From Nonomuraea guangzhouensis (GTDB taxonomy: Bacteria; Actinomycetota; Actinomycetes; Streptosporangiales; Streptosporangiaceae): DNA of 64,000 bases. Under the pieces are notes generated by a model. That model saw only the letters and a list, made by a program, of their open reading frames with translations. It did no database searches and was not told where the DNA came from. The position numbers were made by a program, and so were the translations under genes. The stretch spans positions 212,976 to 276,975 of the forward strand of contig NZ_JAHKRM010000016.1 of assembly GCF_019396345.1 (NCBI RefSeq), written 5' to 3'. Shown one piece after another: positions 16,836-25,345 of this stretch. Every line of letters begins with the position of its first letter. Within the stretch, counting starts at the first letter, position 1.

Positions 16836-17593
16836 CACCACTCATACTGGCCGGCAAGGTCGCCGTCATCACCGGAGCCGGCCGCGGCATCGGCGCACGG
16901 ACAGCGCAGCGATTCGCCCAGTCCGGCGCCAAGGTCGCCGTGAACTACCTGCGCAACCACGCCGCCGCGCAAGCCGTGGTGCGCGCGATCGCAGATGCCG
17001 GCGGGGACGCGATCGCCGTGCAGGCCGACGTGCGTGACCCCGACGCCGCGGCGGGCATGGTCGCCGCGGTGACCGAGCGGCTGGGGTCGCCCGACACGCT
17101 GGTTCTGAATGCGGACGCGGGCGGCTTCCGGCCAACCCCGGTCATGGGGCTCGACTTCGCCGCATACGAGTTACGGCTGTTGGACGAGATGAAGGCCGCG
17201 TTCACCCCGGTGAAAGCTGTGCTGCCGGGCATGCTCGACAAAGGAAGCGGGAGCATCCTCGCGATCAGCAGCGCTCTGTGCCGCGCCCCCGTCCCCGGCT
17301 TCTCGCTGCTGTCGGTCAGCAAGGGCGCGCTCGAAGCCTTCGTACGCGCGCTGGCCGTGGAACTCGGCCCGCACGGCATTCGGGTCAACACCATCGAAGC
17401 CTCGATGATCCAGGACGAGAACAGCAGCGTCGTTGACGACGAGCAGCAGAAAGAACTACGCGAGTGGATCCCACTGCGCCGCCTCGGCCGACCAGACGAC
17501 GTCGCCGGCACCGCCACGCTGATCGCCTCCGACCTGGCCGGCTTCGTCAACGGCGCATCCATCCCGGTCAACGGCGGCCAAGTCCTCTACTGA
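16832..17593 (+). CDS. SDR-family oxidoreductase lacking the catalytic Tyr
   Basis: The product is 253 residues. The Rossmann nucleotide-binding motif is TGAGRGIG (about 13-20), and NADAGG stands in place of NNAG. The serine step ISSA is present, but the usual YxxxK reads LSVSK, so the catalytic Tyr is Leu while Lys is kept. The C-terminus (PVNGGQVLY) is standard. It is therefore either a non-canonical reductase or an SDR with altered chemistry. It overlaps the TetR gene (ATGA) and is followed 15 bp later by the ABM-like gene. Confidence 0.88.
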   Translation: MTPLILAGKVAVITGAGRGIGARTAQRFAQSGAKVAVNYLRNHAAAQAVVRAIADAGGDAIAVQADVRDPDAAAGMVAAVTERLGSPDTLVLNADAGGFRPTPVMGLDFAAYELRLLDEMKAAFTPVKAVLPGMLDKGSGSILAISSALCRAPVPGFSLLSVSKGALEAFVRALAVELGPHGIRVNTIEASMIQDENSSVVDDEQQKELREWIPLRRLGRPDDVAGTATLIASDLAGFVNGASIPVNGGQVLY

Positions 17594-17608
17594 AACCAGG
17601 AGCACCCC

Positions 17609-17947
17609 ATGACCGTGATCGAAAGTAACCAAGGCGTGATCACCCAGATCAACGTCTTCGACGTCGACCCGGACAAGGTCGACCTGCTCATCACCACCCT
17701 CCAGGAAGCGGCACGAACCGTCACCCACATACCGGGCTGGATCTCGGCCAACCTCCACGTCTCCCTCGACCGCACCAAGGTCACGAACTACGCCCAATGC
17801 GCCAGCAAGGAGGCATGGGACGCCGTCATGGAGGTGGTCTACGCCAACGGCTACATCGAGAAACTCACCGCCGTCGCACGACCCAACCCCTGCCTCTACA
17901 ACGTCGTCTGGACACTCGACCACACCCAAGTGACACCAGGCCCATAG
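17609..17947 (+). CDS. ABM-like small monooxygenase/dabb-fold protein
   Basis: The product is 112 residues of ferredoxin-like fold: GVITQINVFDVDPDKVD opens the first strand and helix, and PGWISANLHVSLD fits the antibiotic_biosynthesis_monooxygenase (ABM) family. ABM proteins act without cofactor on quinone-like or polyketide substrates, or degrade haem. A GGAG sits just upstream of the ATG. It is coexpressed with the TetR and SDR genes, so the operon may deal with a quinone or similar aromatic; this is inference. Confidence 0.8.
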   Translation: MTVIESNQGVITQINVFDVDPDKVDLLITTLQEAARTVTHIPGWISANLHVSLDRTKVTNYAQCASKEAWDAVMEVVYANGYIEKLTAVARPNPCLYNVVWTLDHTQVTPGP

Positions 17948-17975
17948 CCAATCAGGCTCCTGCAGATCGTTAATT

Positions 17976-18264
17976 GATCTTGTTGTCCCACTGCGGGATG
18001 GAGCGCGTCCGGGCCCCGGTTGAGCGCCTCCTCCAGCACGCGGTCGGCGCGTAGATTGTCGAGCCGGAGCTGGTGCCGGACGTGCGGCGCTCGCGCAGCA
18101 CCTCGACGGCTCCCAGGTAGACGTACAAGGTGGTGTCGGGCGGAGGCGAGCGGTCTCCGGTGTGCCGTCGCTCAGCCAGTCGCGGACGTCTGCCTGGAAG
18201 CCAGTGGGCAGCGTGGTGGTGCGCCGGTCGATCCAGGCCAAGATCGCTTTGGGACGTTGCTCAT
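17976..18264 (-). pseudogene. Degraded integrase-like remnant
   Basis: No intact gene covers this stretch, but the minus strand keeps protein-like segments in different frames: AILAWIDRRTTTLPTGFQAD, then TLYVYLGAVEVLRERR, then LRLDNLRADRVLEEALNRG. Read together they resemble, from memory, the N-terminal and C-terminal parts of phage-integrase-like proteins that are common as accessory genes in Streptomyces. The order is right but the frames differ, so at least two frameshifts and an internal loss are needed. Assignment is tentative. Confidence 0.45.
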
Positions 18265-18324
18265 GTATGCCGAGCTCGGCTCCGCACGCGCTGACACCTG
18301 GACGTGGCGAGCCCGCGGAGGGGA

Positions 18325-18690
18325 CTACCTGCTGTGGGCGGCTTCGAGGTCGGACTGGTGCGCGACGGCCCAGAGGCCCAGGGCGCGTACCGGCTCCAAG
18401 AAGGAGCGGCCCAGGTCGGTGAGCGCGTAGTCGACGCGCGGCGGGACTCTCGGATGGACCGTGCGGCTGATCAGACCGTCCTCTTCGAGGGCGCGCAGCG
18501 TACGGGTGAGCATGCGGCGGCTGAGCCCCTCCACGGACCTGTCCAGCTCGTTGAAGCCGTGCGCACCGCGCTCCAGGATCGACAGGATCACGACACTCCA
18601 CTTGTCACCCACCCGACGCAGCACGCTGGTCGCGGGGCAGTTCTCGTGCTCAGCCACGGTGACAGGGACGGTGATGGCTGCAGTGGACAT
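18325..18690 (-). CDS. HxlR-family transcriptional regulator
   Basis: The product is 121 residues. A Cys near the N-terminus (EHENCPATSVLRRVGDKWSVVIL) and the winged helix GFNELDRSVEGLSRRMLTRTLRALEEDGLISR are typical of HxlR proteins, many of which sense quinones or aldehydes through that Cys. The ATG at 18690 has AAGAAGG upstream. It is divergent from an NAD(P)-binding reductase across 78 bp that holds a TTGGCCAA palindrome (18721-18728) and two CTTTCG repeats as possible sites. HxlR genes beside NmrA/QorB-type reductases are a common pairing. Confidence 0.9.
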   Translation of the reverse strand: MSTAAITVPVTVAEHENCPATSVLRRVGDKWSVVILSILERGAHGFNELDRSVEGLSRRMLTRTLRALEEDGLISRTVHPRVPPRVDYALTDLGRSFLEPVRALGLWAVAHQSDLEAAHSR

Positions 18691-18768
18691 GAATGTGCCT
18701 TCTTTCGGACCTTTCGCCAGTTGGCCAAAGATCAGGGTACGCACATCGACCTCCAAGGAGGATTTATC

Positions 18769-19638
18769 GTGATCGTGGTCAGCGGAGCGTCCGGGCAGCT
18801 CGGACGTCTCACCGTCGGGCACCTGCTCCAGCGGGTGGACGCCGCCCGCGTCGTGGCGTTGTCCCGTACCCCTGATGCCATCGCCGACCTCGGAGTGGCC
18901 ACCCGGTACGCCGACTTCGACGATCCGGCCGGCCTGCCCGGCGCGCTGGAGGGCGCGGAGCGGCTGCTGATGATCAGCATGGGCTCGCTCACCGGGGCGC
19001 CTCGCGGGCACGTCAACGCCATCGAGGCGGCGGTCAAGGCAGGGGTGGGCCAGGTGATCTACACGTCGTTCGCCAGGGCGGGCGAGCCTGGCCAGCCCCA
19101 GGCGCTCATCCAGAACCACGGGGAGACCGAGCGGCTGCTGGCCGAGTCGGGGCTGACGTTCACGGCGCTGCGGTTCAACCAGTGGCCGGAGATGTGGAAC
19201 CTTGTCGGCCTGCCCGCCATCGCCGTCGCCACCGGGGTGCTGCCCAGCAATTCGGGTGACGGCCGGGTGGGACACATCACCCGCGACGACAGCGCCGCCG
19301 TCGCCGCGGCCGTGCTGGCCGAGGGCGGCTGCGAGGGGCAACTCCTCGAGGTCACAGGGCCGGAGGCGGTCACGGACGCGGACGTCGCCGACGCGCTCGC
19401 CCAGGTCACCGGCCGCCCGATCCGCTGCGAACAGGTCTCGGACACCGAGCTGGCCGCGGAGCTGTCCGGACGTGGGCTCCCCGAGATGTACGTTCAGGGA
19501 TGGACGGGCCTGGGGACGTACAAGCGCGACGGTTGGTTCGACGTGACCACACACGCGGTCGAACGCCTCACCGGCCGCAAGCCCAGCTCGATCGCCGACT
19601 ACTTCGCCGCTCATCGTGGTAACGAGCAATCTGCGTGA
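18769..19638 (+). CDS. NmrA/QorB-like NAD(P)-dependent oxidoreductase
   Basis: The product is 289 residues. The start is GTG at 18769 with a full AAGGAGG Shine-Dalgarno. The nucleotide-binding motif GASGQLGRLT sits at the N-terminus (about residues 6-15), followed by the extended-SDR NmrA-like body (QVIYTSFARAGEP). Close relatives include YtfG/QorB, an NAD(P)H:quinone reductase. It is divergent from the HxlR regulator, which probably controls it in response to quinone stress. Confidence 0.88.
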   Translation: MIVVSGASGQLGRLTVGHLLQRVDAARVVALSRTPDAIADLGVATRYADFDDPAGLPGALEGAERLLMISMGSLTGAPRGHVNAIEAAVKAGVGQVIYTSFARAGEPGQPQALIQNHGETERLLAESGLTFTALRFNQWPEMWNLVGLPAIAVATGVLPSNSGDGRVGHITRDDSAAVAAAVLAEGGCEGQLLEVTGPEAVTDADVADALAQVTGRPIRCEQVSDTELAAELSGRGLPEMYVQGWTGLGTYKRDGWFDVTTHAVERLTGRKPSSIADYFAAHRGNEQSA

Positions 19639-19776
19639 CGGACGAATCTGCACACGTTCATTAAGCCTGTCAGCGCGCACGCCGATCACCGCCAGCAGGC
19701 CCAGCTCGCACTCCTCCAGCCGGACGTCGACGTGGATGCCATCGACCGGCGCGTGGGCCGGCCTGCTCCCCGCCCC

Positions 19777-19804
19777 CTCAACGAATACTCAACAAGTTCT
19801 CAAC
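19777..19804 (+). promoter_or_regulatory. Three CTCAAC direct repeats with 11-bp phasing
   Basis: CTCAAC occurs at 19777, 19788 and 19799, so exactly 11 bp apart and on one face of the helix. Direct repeats with this spacing are the usual binding mode of SARP/AfsR-type activators. They lie 55 bp before the ATG of a small secreted protein gene. The same arrangement is found at 26127-26154 before another small secreted gene. Confidence 0.6.
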
Positions 19805-19859
19805 ACCGCCCGGCGCACCATGCAGACCGCCAGTTGATCAACAGGTCAAAGAGGGCAGC

Positions 19860-20090
19860 ATGCGATTCGGGACCAAGGCGGTAGGAATGCTGGTTGCGAC
19901 CGGCGCGATCATGGCGGCAGCACTCGTGAACGCGCCGGCCGCGTCGGCTACCCCGTCTCCGTGCTCCGCGTGCGACGCCTCCACCGCCAGAAGGTCGAGC
20001 GAACCGGGAAGTTCTCCACGCTCGGCGACACTGCTGCGTTCATCGAGTGGCGTTGAAATACGTTCTTGTTCTGATGGAGGATTCGCGTGA
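19860..20090 (+). CDS. Small secreted protein, possibly frameshifted
   Basis: The product is 76 residues with a convincing Sec signal peptide (MRFGTKAVGMLVATGAIMAAAL ends in ASA). The mature part is Ser/Arg-rich and does not look like a folded domain. In another frame the same bases read RRLHRQKVERTGKFSTLGDT, which looks more protein-like and ends at a stop near 20058. I suspect a frameshift soon after the signal peptide, but cannot prove it. The stop overlaps the GTG of the next gene by 4 bp. The upstream 11-bp phased repeats suggest SARP-type control. Confidence 0.5.
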   Translation: MRFGTKAVGMLVATGAIMAAALVNAPAASATPSPCSACDASTARRSSEPGSSPRSATLLRSSSGVEIRSCSDGGFA

Positions 20091-21397
20091 ATCGACCCAG
20101 GCGCGTACTCGTGACAGTGGTGGCCGCCGGTCTTCTCACCTCCTGCGGAGGAGGCGCGGGAAGCTATGACTCGGGAGGATCGCACGGGCCCCGGACCGGC
20201 GCACCGACGTCGTCCATGTCCACGCCCACACCCACGTCCACGTCCATGTCCCCTGAGCGTGTCGCGCCGAAAACACAGCTGTCGGTGCCCAGCCTCTACG
20301 ACACCTCCCGCGGCTGGGAGTCAGACCTGCCGGGGGACCAGCTCACCCTGCCGCACTCCGGGGCGGTCGCCATCTTCCTGCAGGGCGGCAAGAACGACGG
20401 CACATTCACGGTGCTTGATGTGACCAGCGGCCAAAGCCTGTGGAAGAGCGAGGTGAAGGGCCCCGGCCTGATGTCAGCGCTCTCGGTCACCGTGCAGGGA
20501 AAGGACTACCTGGTCGCCTCCGCGTCCGGCTTCCAGGGCGCCGATGTGGTCAGCAAGGGCCGGCAGGTCACGACGATCGACATCTTCCCCGCCCGTGCCG
20601 CTGGAGATGGCGTCAAACCGGCTCACCATCTCGAGCTGGACGGCGAGGGGGCGGTCGCCAACGGCGGTGGTGGACTGCTGGTGTACCTGGACAACGACGT
20701 GGTGGTGACCGTGGATCCGGCCACAGGCGCGACGAAGACGTACGACCTGAGGAAGATGAAACCTCCAGCCAGCGAGTGCAAGCTGTGCTTCGCGTCGACC
20801 AAGGCCGTAGCGGTCACCCCTCGCGGGCCGCTGCTGGCTACCAACACTCAGCCCCGCCGCCACTACTGGGTGCCGGGAGCCTGGTCAGGCGGCACTCTCA
20901 CCACAAAAAGCGATCACAAGATCTTCATTACCCGAGTCAAGGACTCCCTCGTCGCGCAGTGGAGCGACGAAGGCGCGCCCAACGACACGTGGGCCGTCCT
21001 GGACCCCGCCACGGGAAAGGTTCGCGCCAAGGTCGACTGCGCGCCGTATCAGCGAGTGACGGCCGACGACTCCAAGGGAGCCTCCCTGTCTGCCGACGGA
21101 CGCTATCTCGTCCGCAGCCATACAGCCTTCGACTTGGACAAAGGCACCGGCCACTGCTTCGAGGAGACCGACCACGACAAGCCGGTCCATCTCACCGGTG
21201 TGACCGATGACGGCGTCGCCTTCGGCATTGGCGCCTCGACTGCTGAGCAGGCGGACCCGCGGGTCACCATCGACCTCGCCACAGGCCAGGTCCAGCTAGG
21301 CGACTACGTCGTGGCTCCCTTCGGCGACTACTCCGGATACGGTCTGTTCTGGGATGACTCCACAGACACCATGGTCGCCTATCCACACGCCAAGTGA
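20087..21397 (+). CDS. Propeller-type lipoprotein (PQQ/WD-like repeats)
   Basis: The product is 436 residues. The signal peptide ends in lipobox LTSC (Cys near 20), followed by a Thr/Ser/Pro linker and a repeat-rich domain (TFTVLDVTSGQSLWKSEVKG, VVTVDPATGATKTYDL, WAVLDPATGKVRAKVDC) of the PQQ-like beta-propeller type. A GGAGG precedes the GTG start at 20087. No enzymatic motif is seen. It is probably an outer-membrane-face or wall-exposed protein; its partner and ligand are unknown. Confidence 0.8.
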   Translation: MNRPRRVLVTVVAAGLLTSCGGGAGSYDSGGSHGPRTGAPTSSMSTPTPTSTSMSPERVAPKTQLSVPSLYDTSRGWESDLPGDQLTLPHSGAVAIFLQGGKNDGTFTVLDVTSGQSLWKSEVKGPGLMSALSVTVQGKDYLVASASGFQGADVVSKGRQVTTIDIFPARAAGDGVKPAHHLELDGEGAVANGGGGLLVYLDNDVVVTVDPATGATKTYDLRKMKPPASECKLCFASTKAVAVTPRGPLLATNTQPRRHYWVPGAWSGGTLTTKSDHKIFITRVKDSLVAQWSDEGAPNDTWAVLDPATGKVRAKVDCAPYQRVTADDSKGASLSADGRYLVRSHTAFDLDKGTGHCFEETDHDKPVHLTGVTDDGVAFGIGASTAEQADPRVTIDLATGQVQLGDYVVAPFGDYSGYGLFWDDSTDTMVAYPHAK

Positions 21398-21579
21398 CCC
21401 CACGCGTAGGAGACCGGTCGCGCTCAGTGGTGCAGGCGGCCCCAGCCGAGGATGCCCGTGTGCGGCGCATGCCCCTGGATGCACCGCACCTGATGCTGGG
21501 CATCGGCCCGCGAGCCTGTACGCCGGCGACGGTGGTGATCGGCGCGGCCTGGGCCGCTGCGCACGCGAAGGAGCCGCCC

Positions 21580-21804
21580 GTGAACGAACTATTTGCCGCG
21601 CTTGAGGAGTACCAGGCCTTCCATCGGAGCGTCATCGCTGAGCTGCCCCGCGTCCACGTGGGGAGCGACGGCAATCCGTGCGACCGCGAGCACGACGCCC
21701 TGTGTGTCGGACAGCTTCGTCACATTGCTATGCGGATCGACGTGTTCCTGGCGGATCATGTGCCTGATGATCGGCGCGGACCACTCGACCTGCTCGCCGC
21801 ATGA
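21580..21804 (+). CDS. Small hypothetical protein
   Basis: The product is 74 residues from a GTG at 21580 that follows AAGGAG at a good distance; an in-frame ATG at 21394 would give 136 residues but the extra part looks random. The sequence NELFAALEEYQAFHRSVIAEL and then GQLRHIAMRIDVFLADHV suggests two helices; CDREHDALC might bind metal. I do not recognise the family. It sits 16 bp before the Ser/Thr kinase gene and may be cotranscribed. Confidence 0.5.
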   Translation: MNELFAALEEYQAFHRSVIAELPRVHVGSDGNPCDREHDALCVGQLRHIAMRIDVFLADHVPDDRRGPLDLLAA

Positions 21805-21820
21805 CCCGGAGTTTCCCGAA

Positions 21821-24800
21821 ATGGCACCCTCAATGGTTCCTCTCACCCCATCCGACCCGCGGCGTTTGGGGCGTTACTGGCTGGCGGCCCGGCTGGGCGC
21901 GGGTGGCCAGGGCGTCGTCTACGAGGGCTACGGGGAGGCCGGAGAGCGGGTTGCGATCAAGGTCCCCAGGTACGACAGCGCCGAATCACGCGCCAGACTC
22001 GCGAAGGAGGCGGCAGCGGCCCAGCGGGTGGCCTCGTTCTGCACCGCCAAGGTGATCGAGGCACAGGTTGATTCGGCGCCGCTGTACATCGTCAGCGAGT
22101 TCGTGCCAGGGCCGAGCCTGAGGCGGGTGGTGGCGGAGTCGGGGCCGTACCAGAAGGACGCGCTGCGTCGGCTGGCGATCGGGGTGGCGACCGCGCTGAC
22201 CGCCATCCATCAGGGCGGGATCGTGCATCGCGATCTCAAGCCGGACAACATCATCATGGGGCCGGACGGGCCGCGCGTGATCGACTTCGGGGTGGCCCGT
22301 GAGGTGGGGCCGACGACGAGCGGGCCGATCATGGGCACGCCCGGATACATGCCGCCGGAGGTGTTCTCGGGGCGGGGCGCGAGCGAGGCGGCCGACCTGT
22401 GGGCGTGGGCGATGGTGGTGCTGTTCGCGGCCCGAGGCAAGGACGTGATCGAGGCGGGGGATCCGGCCGCCGTCATCGGGCGGGTGATGGAGTTCGAGCC
22501 GGACGTGTGCGGCCTGCCCGAACCCCTGGACGCGTTCGTGGCCGCGGCGCTTGCCCGGGATCCCACGGAGCGGCCGGCCGCCGGGGAGGTGCTGCTGCGG
22601 CTGCTGGGCCATGGCGGCGCGGCGCCGCTCCGCCGCGGCGACGACCTGCTCGAACGCGGCCTTACGCAGGCGGGTGCCCTGACCGGACGGCCCGAGCCCG
22701 ACCTGGGCGCGATCGCGGAAGAGCTCTACGGAGAGCTGACCGAGGCCGAGCGGGCGACCGTGCCCGAGGTGTTCCTGCGGATGATCGACGGCGACGAACT
22801 CCGGCCCGTGGGCAGGGACGAGCTGCCGGACTCGCAGGCCGTGGACGCGATGCTCACCCTGTTCGGCGCCGCTGGCCTGGTCATGCGGTCCGGTGCCACA
22901 TACGAACTGGCCACGCCCGGTCTTCTGCACGCCTGGCCCCGGCTGCGCGACTGGGTGGCGGGCAACCGCGAAGGGCTGCCCGTCCACCGGCGACTCGCCG
23001 AGTCGGCCGCGCTGTGGAATGAGCACGGTAGAAGACCGGCCGATCTGCTGCACGGCTCGGTACTCGACCGGACGATGCAGTGGGCCGCCACCGCGCACAA
23101 GGACCTCACGCTGGGAAGGCGCGAACGCGAGTTCCTCGACGAGGCGGTGAGCCTGGCCCGTACGAGGGCGAGAAGACGCCGTCTGGTCGCGGCGACCCTG
23201 GCCGTACTGCTCGTGGTCGCGCTCGGGGGGCTCGGCACCGCGGAGTACCTGCGCAGGGAGTCGAACCGCCAGCGCGACGACGCGCTGGCGCGGGAGCTCG
23301 CGCTGCGAGCCGCCGACCTGCGGCAGAGCGATCCGCAGGTCGCGAAGCTGCTGAGCGTGGCCGGCTGGCGGCTGAGCCCGGAGCTGCCCGAGACCCGCGG
23401 CGCGCTCTACGACTCGCTCTCTCAGACCACGACCTCCGTCTTCCTCGACCCCGACTACACGGCCGCGACCGTGCAGAACCTCGGCCAGGACGGCCGCGTG
23501 CTCGTGTCCGTGGACGGCGGGACAGCCAGGATCTGGGACGTCACCGGCCAACGGCGGATCGGCGTGCTGTCCGGGGTGAGCGCGGAGGTGTCCCAAGCCG
23601 CGCTCGCCCCCGACGGGCACACCCTTGCCCTCCTCGACCACGAGGGGGTACGGCTGTGGGACACGCGCACCGGAAGACCGCTCGGCGCCCCCATCGCCCG
23701 TCAAGGCAGGAAATCGGGCGACGGCACGCTGAGCTTCGACGGTTCCGGGCGCTACCTCGCCATCCCCTGGGGAGCGAAAGCCCTGCCCGAATGGTGGGAC
23801 GTCGCCAAGCGCGAGCGGCTCACCGCTCCCTCGGGAGCCGCGCTCAACGCGATCAGCCGCGATGGCCGCTTCGGTTACGTGGTGAAGGGACATGACGCGG
23901 AGTTGTGGGACCTGCGCCGGGGCAAGAGGACGCCGATCCCGAGGCTCGGGCGGGACGAAGGCGTCATCAAGCAGGCCGCCTTCAGCGACGACGGCAAGAT
24001 GATGGTGACCACGGAGCTGCTGAATTCGGACAGGGCAAGCAGGATCCGTGGGTTCGAGCTGCCATCCGGTGAGGAGATGATGGGCCAGGAGGGCGACGTG
24101 GGCACGGAGGTCGCCTTCGTCTTCGGCGACGCTTTCATCGCCGATTGGGGCGGCCAGGACAAGCTGACGTTTCAGCGGCGCTCCACCTATGACACGGTGT
24201 ACAGCCAGGCCACGCCCGACTTCGTCGGCGGGCTCCGCTTCGACCTCGCCGACCGGGCCGTCCGCTATCTGGACGAACACGGCGCCGTCCACACCGAGGA
24301 CGTTTCGATGATGTTCGACCCGCCGATCGGCGGCGGCAGCGAGAGCGGGAACGTACGGCTGGACCCCTCCACGCGCGTGCTGGCCGCGATCTGGGACGAC
24401 GACCGGATGGAGGTCAGGGACGCGGCGACGGGCCGCTCTTTGATGAAACCGATCAGCTGGTCGAGCCGCTCTTCGATGAAACCGATCAGCTGGTCGGGCC
24501 CTGGCAGCGCGACCGCCTTCAGTCCCGACGGCCGCCGGCTCGCCCTGGCCGCCGGCGACACGATCCACATCGTGGATACGACCCAGTACAGGGTGTCTGC
24601 CCGGCTCAAGCTGGGAGGTGACCGCGAGCAGGGTGCCCAGGCGCTGGCGTTCAGTCCGGACGGACACACGCTGGCCGTGTCGCGCTACGGGGAGCACGGT
24701 CGCGTCGAACTGTGGGACCTCGAACGCGGATCTCAACGAGCCGAGACCGGGACGGGCGCGAACGACCTCGCCTTCCGCCCCGACGGACGGCTGCTCGTGA

Positions 24801-25333
24801 CCGGAAACCCGCTCCAGCTCATCGATCCGGAAAAGGGCGCCACCCGGCCTCCCGAACAGGGCACCGGGCAGCTCGCCGGCGCCTTCGCCTTCAGCCCGGA
24901 CGGCCGGCAGGTGGCCTTCTCCGGGCCCGGCCGACTCACCCTGTGGGACGGCGACATCAGGACCAAAATCGCCGAGTTCCCCGCGGTGCCGGGCAGCGAG
25001 GCCACCAGGCTGGCCTGGTCGCCTGATGGGCGCACGATCGCGACGTACGAGCAGGGCTCGCGCGTACGTCTCTGGGACGTGCCGAGCCGGCGACCTCTGG
25101 GCCTCGTCTTCGACGGCAAGCAGGCGGCGGACAGCGCCCACAGCGGGTGGGTGGCGTTCTCTGCGGACGGTACGAAACTTCACACCGCCGCCCCCGACGG
25201 CACGATCCGTGTGTTCGACGTGGACGAGCGGCACGTGGCCGCGACCCTGTGCGTGCGCGCCGGTCGAACGCTGACCGCCGGTGAATGGTCCCGCCACCTG
25301 CCTGACATCGAACCGTTCACGATATGCCCCTAG
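21821..25333 (+). CDS. Membrane Ser/Thr protein kinase with C-terminal WD40-like propeller
   Basis: The product is 1170 residues. The kinase domain spans about 17-270: glycine loop LGAGGQGVVYEG, Lys47 in VAIKV, HRDLKPDN with Asp138, IDFG with Asp155 and GTPGYMPPE. A middle helical part follows, one membrane helix lies at about 452-472, then a conserved linker LRQSDPQVAKLLSVAGWRL (seen in actinobacterial STAND/WD40 proteins) and about twelve WD40-like repeats outside the membrane. It is a receptor kinase; the propeller should bind the ligand. A further in-frame ATG exists at 21833. A 33-bp in-frame duplication sits in the propeller. Confidence 0.9.
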   Translation: MAPSMVPLTPSDPRRLGRYWLAARLGAGGQGVVYEGYGEAGERVAIKVPRYDSAESRARLAKEAAAAQRVASFCTAKVIEAQVDSAPLYIVSEFVPGPSLRRVVAESGPYQKDALRRLAIGVATALTAIHQGGIVHRDLKPDNIIMGPDGPRVIDFGVAREVGPTTSGPIMGTPGYMPPEVFSGRGASEAADLWAWAMVVLFAARGKDVIEAGDPAAVIGRVMEFEPDVCGLPEPLDAFVAAALARDPTERPAAGEVLLRLLGHGGAAPLRRGDDLLERGLTQAGALTGRPEPDLGAIAEELYGELTEAERATVPEVFLRMIDGDELRPVGRDELPDSQAVDAMLTLFGAAGLVMRSGATYELATPGLLHAWPRLRDWVAGNREGLPVHRRLAESAALWNEHGRRPADLLHGSVLDRTMQWAATAHKDLTLGRREREFLDEAVSLARTRARRRRLVAATLAVLLVVALGGLGTAEYLRRESNRQRDDALARELALRAADLRQSDPQVAKLLSVAGWRLSPELPETRGALYDSLSQTTTSVFLDPDYTAATVQNLGQDGRVLVSVDGGTARIWDVTGQRRIGVLSGVSAEVSQAALAPDGHTLALLDHEGVRLWDTRTGRPLGAPIARQGRKSGDGTLSFDGSGRYLAIPWGAKALPEWWDVAKRERLTAPSGAALNAISRDGRFGYVVKGHDAELWDLRRGKRTPIPRLGRDEGVIKQAAFSDDGKMMVTTELLNSDRASRIRGFELPSGEEMMGQEGDVGTEVAFVFGDAFIADWGGQDKLTFQRRSTYDTVYSQATPDFVGGLRFDLADRAVRYLDEHGAVHTEDVSMMFDPPIGGGSESGNVRLDPSTRVLAAIWDDDRMEVRDAATGRSLMKPISWSSRSSMKPISWSGPGSATAFSPDGRRLALAAGDTIHIVDTTQYRVSARLKLGGDREQGAQALAFSPDGHTLAVSRYGEHGRVELWDLERGSQRAETGTGANDLAFRPDGRLLVTGNPLQLIDPEKGATRPPEQGTGQLAGAFAFSPDGRQVAFSGPGRLTLWDGDIRTKIAEFPAVPGSEATRLAWSPDGRTIATYEQGSRVRLWDVPSRRPLGLVFDGKQAADSAHSGWVAFSADGTKLHTAAPDGTIRVFDVDERHVAATLCVRAGRTLTAGEWSRHLPDIEPFTICP
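24432..24497 (+). repeat. 33-bp tandem duplication inside the kinase propeller
   Basis: Two copies (24432-24464 and 24465-24497) differ at a few bases and each encode a segment with MKPISWS. The unit equals 11 codons, so the frame is kept. It lengthens one loop between propeller strands and looks recent, because the copies are almost identical at synonymous sites. Confidence 0.85.
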
Positions 25334-25345
25334 CCAGTAGGGCAA

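Noticed and set aside
21986..25345. 1119-codon open frame on the minus strand opposite the kinase gene
   Set aside because: It is the shadow of a GC-rich coding strand: composition is Arg/Gly/Pro/Ala-rich, no domain or ribosome site is seen, and the plus strand encodes a clear kinase and propeller.
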